Notes under the pieces: model-generated
The model's database searches: none
What the model saw: the letters and a program-made list of their open reading frames with translations, nothing else
Told to the model about the DNA's origin: nothing
From: Lachnospiraceae bacterium
Lineage (GTDB): Bacteria > Bacillota > Clostridia > Lachnospirales > Lachnospiraceae
Reading direction: 5' to 3'
Assembly (NCBI GenBank): GCA_017416465.1
Contig: JAFQCK010000015.1
Location: 94,825-158,824 of the forward strand
DNA: 64,000 nt
Shown: positions 57,015 to 64,000 of the stretch, one piece after another
How positions within the stretch are numbered: the stretch's first letter is position 1
Layout: every line of letters starts with the position of its first letter
Translations under genes and position numbers: made by a program

Positions 57015-57730
57015 TGAATACGGTAAAAAGAGCAATTATTATGGCGGCAGGGTTAGGTAACAGAATGAGACCAATAACTGATGAGATTCCAAAGCCATTA
57101 ATAGAAGTTAATGGGATTAGAATGATTGATACTGTTATAAATGGACTTAAACAAAATGGAATTAATGAGATATATGTGGTTGTTGGATATCTTAAAGAAA
57201 AGTTTAAAGTTTTGGAGGAAGAGTATGAGGGATTAAAGTTAATTGAGAATCCATATTATGACACTTGTAATAATATATCATCATTATATGTTGCCAAACA
57301 ATATTTGGGTGATTGTATAATTTTGGATGGTGATATGATGATTTATAATGAGGAGATATTGTCACCGGAGTTTGAATGTTCGGGTTATAATGCTATATGG
57401 ACTGACGAAGATACAGAGGAATGGTTAATGACTGTAGAAGATGAAAGAGTCGTATCATGTAGTAGGACAGGTGGAAATAAAGGCTACATATTATATAGTA
57501 TTTCCAGGTGGTCTATGGAAGATGGTGAAAGATTAAGACATCATTTAGAGATAGAATTTGAAAAGAATAAAAATACAGATATTTACTGGGATGATGTTGC
57601 TATGTTTGTTTATCCTGATGAATATGAACTGGGGATTAGAAGAATGCAAAAAGGTGATGTTATAGAAATTGATAGTTTTGAAGAACTTGTAAGAGTTGAT
57701 TCAAAGTATGAACAGTTTAAAAAAATATAA
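57014..57730 (+). CDS. licC: CTP:phosphocholine cytidylyltransferase (LicC-like)
   Basis: 238 aa. A sugar-nucleotidyltransferase-like LicC fold with AAGLGNRMRPITDEIPKPL (residues 11-29), a LicC-type VVVGYLKEKF, NNISSLYVA and ILDGDMMI with catalytic Asp. It makes CDP-choline from phosphocholine and CTP. The fusion gene just upstream already has such a domain, so the locus has two; this one may use a different alcohol phosphate or give more flux. It overlaps the upstream stop by 1 base. Confidence 0.87.
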   Translation: MNTVKRAIIMAAGLGNRMRPITDEIPKPLIEVNGIRMIDTVINGLKQNGINEIYVVVGYLKEKFKVLEEEYEGLKLIENPYYDTCNNISSLYVAKQYLGDCIILDGDMMIYNEEILSPEFECSGYNAIWTDEDTEEWLMTVEDERVVSCSRTGGNKGYILYSISRWSMEDGERLRHHLEIEFEKNKNTDIYWDDVAMFVYPDEYELGIRRMQKGDVIEIDSFEELVRVDSKYEQFKKI

Positions 57731-57752
57731 AATTATAGAATGGAGAATTATT

Positions 57753-59282
57753 GTGAAAGAAGAAATGAAGTTAAAAAAACAAATCGATTGGGTTGCTACA
57801 GTTGTACCGTTTGTTGGTGTTGCAATACTATGTGTATTATTTATGTTGTTTCCAACAGGTTCAGCAAATGTTTTGGCGGAGATAAGAGGATTTTTAGGTG
57901 ATGATTGTGGTATCTATTATGCAATTTTAGGACTTGGAATTTTTCTTTGTACATTGTATATAGCATTTTCTAAGTTTGGAAATATTAAACTTGGTAATAC
58001 TGAGAAGCCGGAGTATTCGTCATTTACTTGGGGAACTATGATTTTTACTTCTACTATGGCTGCTGATATTTTGTTTTATTCGTTATGTGAGTGGACGATG
58101 TATGCTAATGAAAGTCATATTGAAGATATGGGTGGTATACAGAAGTGGGCATCTACATATCCATTATTCCATTGGGGACCAATAGCGTGGTGTTTTTATA
58201 TTGTCCTTGCAGTAGCTTTTGGATTTATGCTTCATGTAAGAGGAAGAAATAAGCAGAAGTTTTCTGAAGCATGCAGACCAATCTTAAAAGATAAGGTAGA
58301 TGGTGTATGGGGTAAAGTTATTGATTTGATTGCTATTTTTGCTTTAATTGCAGGAACTGCTACTACATTTTCGTTAGCAACACCTCTTTTGTCAACAGCA
58401 ATTAGTAAAGTATTTGGTGTTGCATCCGGAACAGGTTTAACAATTATAATTTTATTAATTATAGCATTAGTATATACATTTACAGTTTTGTTTGGTATGA
58501 AAGGTATATCTAAATTAGCTTCATATTGTACATATTTATTCTTTGCATTATTGTTGTATGTATTAATAGGTGGTGGAGAGGCAAGATATATCCTTGAAAC
58601 AGGATTTTCTGCACTTGGTAATATGACTCAGAATTTTATTGGGATGTCTACTTGGATGGATCCGCTTAGAGAGAATTCATTCCCACAGAATTGGACAATA
58701 TATTATTGGGCATACTGGATGGTATGGTGTGTGGCAACTCCGTTCTTTATAGGTAAGATTAGTAAAGGCAGAACTATTAAGAATACTATTATTGGTGGCT
58801 ATGGCTGGGGTTTGGCAGGAACATTTACATCATTCATTATTCTAGGAAATTATGGTCTTGCACAACAGGTAAAACATGGAGTAGACGTTTCAGGATATGT
58901 TGCAGAAACAGGAGATTATTCACAGGCAATTATGAAAATATTTGATACATTACCGCTTACAAGTGTAGGTCTTATATTATTGGTAATTACAATGATAGCA
59001 TTTTACTCTACAACATTTGATGCTCTTACAATGGTAGTATCTTCGTATTCTTATAAGAAGCTTGATGTGGATGCAGAACCTGATAAGCGTATTAGAATTT
59101 TTTGGGCAATTATCTTTATTGTTTTACCAATTGGACTTATTTTTGCTGAAAATTCAATGTATAGTTTGCAATCGGTATCTATTATAGCTGCCTTTCCAAT
59201 AGGAATAATTGTTTTGCTTATAGTGTCAAGTTTTTTCAAAGATGCTAAAAAATATTTAGAAGAAAAAGAAAAGTCTAAGTAG
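57753..59282 (+). CDS. BCCT-family betaine/choline/carnitine transporter
   Basis: 509 aa from GTG 57753 (GGAG at 57742-57745, 7-bp spacing); ATG 57765 is an alternative. About 12 transmembrane helices. The BCCT signature is visible as NWTIYYWAYWMVWC with the aromatic ligand box, and FTSTMAADILFYSLCEW near TM3. It imports a trimethylammonium compound. Here, after licC, choline is the best guess, replacing the DMT permease LicB of other lic operons. Carnitine or glycine betaine are alternatives. The gene is last in the operon before a terminator. Confidence 0.9.
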   Translation: MKEEMKLKKQIDWVATVVPFVGVAILCVLFMLFPTGSANVLAEIRGFLGDDCGIYYAILGLGIFLCTLYIAFSKFGNIKLGNTEKPEYSSFTWGTMIFTSTMAADILFYSLCEWTMYANESHIEDMGGIQKWASTYPLFHWGPIAWCFYIVLAVAFGFMLHVRGRNKQKFSEACRPILKDKVDGVWGKVIDLIAIFALIAGTATTFSLATPLLSTAISKVFGVASGTGLTIIILLIIALVYTFTVLFGMKGISKLASYCTYLFFALLLYVLIGGGEARYILETGFSALGNMTQNFIGMSTWMDPLRENSFPQNWTIYYWAYWMVWCVATPFFIGKISKGRTIKNTIIGGYGWGLAGTFTSFIILGNYGLAQQVKHGVDVSGYVAETGDYSQAIMKIFDTLPLTSVGLILLVITMIAFYSTTFDALTMVVSSYSYKKLDVDAEPDKRIRIFWAIIFIVLPIGLIFAENSMYSLQSVSIIAAFPIGIIVLLIVSSFFKDAKKYLEEKEKSK

Positions 59283-59297
59283 GGTTTGTGTTGTATG

Positions 59298-59344
59298 AAA
59301 GTGCTAAATATGTTAGAATAAATCTAATATATTTAGCACTTTTT
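59298..59344 (+). terminator. Rho-independent terminator after the lic genes
   Basis: AAAGTGCTAAATATGTTAGA (59298-59317) pairs with TCTAATATATTTAGCACTTT (59323-59342), with one wobble, then T residues. It ends the polysaccharide/lic operon. Confidence 0.92.
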
Positions 59345-59392
59345 GCTATAAAAAGATAAATTAAAGAGCGAAAAAAGAGAAAGGAGAAGCTT

Positions 59393-61714
59393 ATGATGAA
59401 AAGAAAATGGACAAGGAGATTGTGTTCGGTATTTTTAGCAGTTACACTTAACTGTGTACCATTTGTGAATGTTTTAGGCGCGGAAAGTATGTATGAAGAT
59501 GTGGGATGTGAGTATGGCCAAGACATGAATGAATGTAATTTTGGTTATGGATATGTTGATAATGGATATAGGGCACCAAGTCTTAAGAAGGAAAATGTAG
59601 TAAATATGTTTTCAGATATGGCATTATCATCTACACTGCCGGATAGTTATGATTCAAGGGATTATGGATATGTAACGCCGGTTAGAAATCAAGGTAGCTG
59701 GGGAACCTGTTGGGCATTTTCTACAATTGCATCAATGGAATCCTATGCATTAAGACATGGTTTGGTAGCGGATGAGAATGAAATTGATTTATCTGAGTAT
59801 AACCTTGCCTATATGGCATATGACGATGCATCATTTACTGATGATATAGGTGGAACTACAGGTGACTATTCAACTACTGATGATATGGTATATGCGTTGA
59901 AGAATTTAGGAGGTAATACAGCGTATGCGTTTAAGGTTCTCAGTAAATGGGGAGGGATAGTAAATGAATGTGATGGTTTGTATCCGGAATTGTATGGTAG
60001 CGTGGCGAATGAATTTACATATGATAAGTCAAAATTATCATACGTTTTGACAGGTATGCATTGTATAAGTATGAGTGATGCTGATAATGTAAAACAGTCT
60101 ATAATTGATAATGGCGCATTGGTTGTATATTATTATGACGATTCTAATTATTCGAATAAACAATATTATTTTAATTATGAAATAGAGAATAGTATAAATC
60201 ATGGAGTAACACTCGTGGGATGGGATGATAATATTAGTAAAGAGTTGTTTTCGATAACTGATTATAATGGAGAAGTACATACGCCTGAGACGGATGGAGC
60301 ATGGTTAATTAAGAATAGCTGGGGAACGAATTATAGTCGTGGTGAAGAGGGATATATGTGGATATCTTATTGTGATAAATCAATAATCTCATCAGATGCG
60401 ACAGCATTTATGGTGGATAAGGCGGATAAATATGATTACAATTATCAGTACGATGGAAGTACACATTTTGGCGGAGGACTTATATATTCTGATGGTTCAT
60501 CTATTATGAATACTCAAAAGTGTGCGAATGTCTTTACCGTACCGGAAGGAACAGGAAGTCAGGCTCTTGAAGCGGTAGCATTTGCTACGAGAGATGCGTC
60601 AGTAGGATACTCTATTCAGATATACAAAAATCCTACATTGAATATTGAAAATTCGGATGGAACTTTTTCGGGAACTGATGCTCCGGAAAGTGGAACACCT
60701 TTATTAACGACACCTCTTACAGGTACTACAACATATGCAGGTTACTATACAATTGATTTAAAAGATAAGGTGATTTTGAAAGAAGGAGATACTTTTTCAA
60801 TAGTTATTACTTTTGATGAAAAGTCAAGTATAGAATATTCTTATAATGATTCTGTACATACACAATATTGTAATGAAAATGCGAATAATCAAAGCTATTA
60901 TTCAACAACAGGTACTGATTTGGTGGATTTATATGAGCATTATTTCTTTGGAACATATAAGATTAATTTGTGTATTAAGGCATTTACGGTAAAAGAAGAG
61001 ATAAAGACCGGTTGGACTATTGAAGATGATGTTTGGTATTTTTATGATTCCAATGGAGATAAAGTAACAGGATGGAAAAAAATCAACACCAGATGGTATT
61101 ATTTTAATAATGAAGGACAGATGCAAAGCTCAAGATGGATTAATAATAAGTATTATGTTAAATCTAATGGTGTAATGGCAACATCAGAGTTTGTAGATGG
61201 TGGAAGATATTATGTGGACGAGAACGGTAAATGGGTTACTTCTTCAAAATGGATACAATCGGGTGAAAAGTGGTATTATATAAAATCAGGAAGTGTTCAA
61301 ATGTCACGCTGGGTAAAAATAGGAACGAAATGGTATTATTTTGATTCTAACGGTGTGATGCAGTCGTCTAAATGGATAAACAATGTATATTATGTAAAAA
61401 GCAACGGAGTAATGGCGGTTTCTGAATTTGTAGCCGGTGGAAGATATTATGTGGATGAGAATGGTAAATGGGTATTATCCACAAAATGGCTTAAGGTTGG
61501 TAATAATTGGTATTATTTGAAATCGGGTAATGTTCAAATATCAAAATGGGTAAAAGTAGGTGCTAAGTATTATTATTTTGATTCTAATGGTGTAATGCAG
61601 ACTTCTAAATGGATAAATGGTTATTATGTAAAAGCAGATGGCTCAATGGCGGTATCCGAATATGTCGAAGATGGTAAATATTATGTTGGAGAAGACGGAA
61701 AAATAGTAGAATAA
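59393..61714 (+). CDS. Secreted papain-like protease with lectin-like domain and CW-binding repeats
   Basis: 773 aa. A signal peptide covers about residues 1-30. A C1A papain-like domain (about 80-345) has NQGSWGTCWAFS with nucleophile Cys106, His270 (NHGVTLVGWDD) and Asn308 (KNSWGTNY), all conserved in the classic form. A beta-sandwich (about 350-530, NVFTVPEGTGSQALEAVAF) fits the lectin-like domain that follows such peptidases in Clostridia. The CW repeats cover about 538-773 and end in KIVE instead of WVKNP. It has no CBM25/26, so unlike the two other proteases it is not obviously starch-directed. AAAGGAG lies before the ATG pair (59393 or 59396). Confidence 0.9.
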   Translation: MMKRKWTRRLCSVFLAVTLNCVPFVNVLGAESMYEDVGCEYGQDMNECNFGYGYVDNGYRAPSLKKENVVNMFSDMALSSTLPDSYDSRDYGYVTPVRNQGSWGTCWAFSTIASMESYALRHGLVADENEIDLSEYNLAYMAYDDASFTDDIGGTTGDYSTTDDMVYALKNLGGNTAYAFKVLSKWGGIVNECDGLYPELYGSVANEFTYDKSKLSYVLTGMHCISMSDADNVKQSIIDNGALVVYYYDDSNYSNKQYYFNYEIENSINHGVTLVGWDDNISKELFSITDYNGEVHTPETDGAWLIKNSWGTNYSRGEEGYMWISYCDKSIISSDATAFMVDKADKYDYNYQYDGSTHFGGGLIYSDGSSIMNTQKCANVFTVPEGTGSQALEAVAFATRDASVGYSIQIYKNPTLNIENSDGTFSGTDAPESGTPLLTTPLTGTTTYAGYYTIDLKDKVILKEGDTFSIVITFDEKSSIEYSYNDSVHTQYCNENANNQSYYSTTGTDLVDLYEHYFFGTYKINLCIKAFTVKEEIKTGWTIEDDVWYFYDSNGDKVTGWKKINTRWYYFNNEGQMQSSRWINNKYYVKSNGVMATSEFVDGGRYYVDENGKWVTSSKWIQSGEKWYYIKSGSVQMSRWVKIGTKWYYFDSNGVMQSSKWINNVYYVKSNGVMAVSEFVAGGRYYVDENGKWVLSTKWLKVGNNWYYLKSGNVQISKWVKVGAKYYYFDSNGVMQTSKWINGYYVKADGSMAVSEYVEDGKYYVGEDGKIVE

Positions 61715-61854
61715 GTTTAGAAGTATGTAGTTTTACTAAATATTAAATAATATATTAAGAAAAATGTGGTAATATTCGATAAATTAATATGGACTTTTTT
61801 ATACGGTATATGTTAATATGTATAAAAATGCAAAAATAAAAAAGGAGGATTTTT

Positions 61855-64000
61855 ATGAGAAAATTTAAAAAGCTTGCTTCTAAAGTAGTAGCTTTCTCTA
61901 TGGCAGCATTACTTACATGTTCAGGTTTTCTTGATGGACTTACAGTTGGTTCAAAGACTTTAACAGGTAATGTTTCGGGAAAGGTTAATGCTGAAGCGGC
62001 AACGGTTAGCGGAACGGTTAATGCAGATAAGTTCTCGTGGGATAACGCCACAGTTTATTTCATGCTTACAGACCGTTTTAGGAATGGTAATACATCTAAT
62101 GACCATTCTTATGGAAGAAATCTTGATGCTAATGGTAATGTTATCAATGTAAGTGATGACAGAGCAACTTTCCATGGTGGAGATTTCGCAGGTGTAACAC
62201 AGTCAATTAAGGAAGGTTATTTTAATGATTTGGGTGTTAATGCTATTTGGATTAGTGCTCCATATGAGCAGATTCATGGTTACATAGTAGGTGGAGATGG
62301 CAATCCAAGTTTTGCACATTATTCATATCATGGATATTATGTACTGGACTACACACAGACAGATGCTAACTTTGGTACAGAAGCAGAATTTAAAGAGATG
62401 GTAGATACAGCTCATGAACATGGAATCAGAATTGTACTCGATATTGTTTTGAATCATGCAGGATACAACAGTTTATATGATATGAACGAGTATGGATTCG
62501 GTGTTGTTAAAGATGGTTGGGATGATTATTATTTCTCTATGGCTAATGTAAATAACACTGATTATCATAGCTATATAGACTATGATGCAGATGCAGCTTT
62601 ATGGGGTAAATGGTGGGGACCTGATTGGATTAGAGCAGGTCTTCCGGGATATACTGAAGGCTCAGGTAATGAGATTACTCAGTCGTTAGCAGGTCTTCCT
62701 GACTTTAAGACAGAGTCAACAAAGACAGTTGGTATTCCTACTTTCCTTGAAACAAAATGGAAAAAAGAAGGAAGATATGACCAGGAAGTTAACGAATTAA
62801 AGAGTTACTTAAACTCTAAAGGATTACCAATGACAGTTAATAACACTATCTGTTACTGGTTATCTTGCTGGGTTAGAGAATATGGTGTAGACGGTTTCCG
62901 TTGTGATACAGCTAAGCATGTAGAGAAGTCAGAGTGGAGAGTACTTCACGATATGTGTACAGAGGCTTTAAAAGAATGGAAATCAAAGAATCCTGATAAG
63001 AAACTTGATGATCTTGAATTCTGGATGACAGGTGAGCATTGGGATCACGGTGTAGGATATGATGACTACTATTCAGTGTCTAAATTTGATTCAATGATTA
63101 ACTTTGATACTACAGGTGGCGGAGTACTTGCACAAGGTACTGTAGCAGGTAAGTATGAGTCTTATGCAGCAGCAATTAATTCAAAAGATGATTTTAATGT
63201 ACTTTCATATATGTCTTCTCATGATACTACATTAGCAAGAGGAGATATGAAGTATCTTGGTTCAGCACTTCTTATGTTACCGGGTGGAGTTCAGATTTTC
63301 TATGGTGACGAATTAGCAAGACCTAAGGTTGGTCCGGATGACAGTTTCGGAGCAGGTCACTGTCTTAGAAGTGATATGAACTGGGATAATTATGATGAGG
63401 ATGTATTAGCACACTGGCAGAAGGTTGGTTCATTTAGAAATAACCATATAGCAGTAGGTGCCGGTGACCATACTACAGTTTCAGCGACATCAGGTGTTGG
63501 TTTTGTAAGAACATATTCAAAGAATGGTGTTACTGATAGAATTGCAGCAGTTATTGGTGCATCAGCTAATTCTAACGTTACTATCGATGTAAGTGGTGCT
63601 TGGGATGACGGTTCAGTAGTAACTAACTATTATGATAATTCATCGGCAACAGTAACAGGAGGAAAAGTTACATTTAACTCAGGTGCAAATGGAACAATTC
63701 TTATTGGTGATCCGGATGGAAAACCACTTGTAACAGTAACAGGTAATGCTAAGTTCAAAGGAACACAGACAGTAACAATTAATATTAAAGAAGCAGATTA
63801 TGCTATTGTATCAGTTGATGGAGCTAAGAAATTCAAAGCTTATGATGGAGATACATTCAAAATTGGTGAAACAGCATATGAAGGTGATACAGTAGCAGTT
63901 TCATACAAAGCTACAAATGAAAAAGGAACAATTAACGGTAAATCTACATTCTACAAGATGTATAATGATGAAGTAGAAGAAGAGGAAGAAGAGGAAGAAG
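61855..64000 (+). CDS. Secreted MalS-like GH13_19 alpha-amylase (3' end beyond window)
   Basis: The frame runs open from ATG 61855 to the window end (715 codons visible). AAAGGAGG lies at 61841-61848. A signal peptide covers about residues 1-48 (cut near NAEA-A). The GH13 domain (about 60-600) matches periplasmic MalS of E. coli closely: GVNAIWISAPYEQIHGY, YHGYYVLDYTQTDANFGTEA, RIVLDIVLNH. Nucleophile Asp351 (DGFRCDTAKHVE), acid/base Glu394 (MTGEHWDHG) and Asp457 (SSHD) are present. A beta domain and a starting Ig-like/linker region with a run of Glu residues lie at the end. It should release maltooligosaccharides from starch. Whether CW repeats follow is unknown. Confidence 0.93.
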   Translation, partial: MRKFKKLASKVVAFSMAALLTCSGFLDGLTVGSKTLTGNVSGKVNAEAATVSGTVNADKFSWDNATVYFMLTDRFRNGNTSNDHSYGRNLDANGNVINVSDDRATFHGGDFAGVTQSIKEGYFNDLGVNAIWISAPYEQIHGYIVGGDGNPSFAHYSYHGYYVLDYTQTDANFGTEAEFKEMVDTAHEHGIRIVLDIVLNHAGYNSLYDMNEYGFGVVKDGWDDYYFSMANVNNTDYHSYIDYDADAALWGKWWGPDWIRAGLPGYTEGSGNEITQSLAGLPDFKTESTKTVGIPTFLETKWKKEGRYDQEVNELKSYLNSKGLPMTVNNTICYWLSCWVREYGVDGFRCDTAKHVEKSEWRVLHDMCTEALKEWKSKNPDKKLDDLEFWMTGEHWDHGVGYDDYYSVSKFDSMINFDTTGGGVLAQGTVAGKYESYAAAINSKDDFNVLSYMSSHDTTLARGDMKYLGSALLMLPGGVQIFYGDELARPKVGPDDSFGAGHCLRSDMNWDNYDEDVLAHWQKVGSFRNNHIAVGAGDHTTVSATSGVGFVRTYSKNGVTDRIAAVIGASANSNVTIDVSGAWDDGSVVTNYYDNSSATVTGGKVTFNSGANGTILIGDPDGKPLVTVTGNAKFKGTQTVTINIKEADYAIVSVDGAKKFKAYDGDTFKIGETAYEGDTVAVSYKATNEKGTINGKSTFYKMYNDEVEEEEEEEE

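Noticed and set aside
1-64000. tRNA, rRNA, integrase, transposase and phage genes
   Set aside because: I saw no such gene in the window. The 150-bp palindromic element is the only mobile-like sequence found.

Overview
The window is AT-rich and every protein-coding gene I accept lies on the + strand. It looks like a chromosome segment of a low-GC, Gram-positive, starch-degrading gut or rumen anaerobe of the Clostridia, most likely Lachnospiraceae. The reasons are an S-box upstream of metK, a CotS-family gene, Gram-positive ribosome-binding sites, and very large secreted GH13 enzymes with Big_2, MucBP-like and CW-binding repeat modules. The genus cannot be settled from sequence reading alone.

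Layout. (1) 1-15.5 kb is mostly core: the end of a flavin-reductase-like gene, an OLD-type ATPase/Toprim protein overlapping a shikimate kinase gene, murA, metK behind a SAM-I riboswitch (with a 150-bp MITE-like element abutting the riboswitch), a histidine kinase/response regulator pair, an AI-2E-family permease, a CCA-adding enzyme, a CotS-like pseudokinase, a PEGA lipoprotein, a phosphoglucomutase and a PH-domain protein. (2) 15.7-41.1 kb is a surface starch-attack locus: three GH13 alpha-amylases, a type I pullulanase and two papain-like proteases, all secreted and all ending in the same family of CW-binding repeats. The proteases carry the same CBM26 starch-binding module as two of the amylases, plus a CBM25. 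The first protease is followed 29 bp later by the pullulanase, so the two are probably cotranscribed. (3) 41.2-55.2 kb encodes surface-polysaccharide assembly: an acyltransferase, glycosyltransferases, a GT2-pyruvyltransferase fusion, a Wzy-like polymerase, a Wzx-like flippase, a beta-propeller protein, a P-loop protein and LicD. (4) 54.4-59.3 kb is a phosphocholine module: LicD, a HTH-LicC-LicA fusion, a second LicC and a BCCT choline/betaine-type transporter. (5) 59.4-64.0 kb has a third papain-like protease with CW repeats, then the start of a MalS-like (GH13_19) amylase that runs off the window.

How it may fit together (inference). The polysaccharide and lic genes would build a phosphocholine-decorated surface polymer. 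The CW repeats, relatives of pneumococcal choline-binding repeats, would hold amylases, pullulanase and proteases on it. The CBM25, CBM26 and CBM74-like modules would bind granular starch. Starch-targeted proteases beside the amylases could strip the protein coat around plant starch granules or process the neighbouring enzymes. The proposed choline-anchored, starch-targeted amylase/protease system is the most interesting feature of the window.
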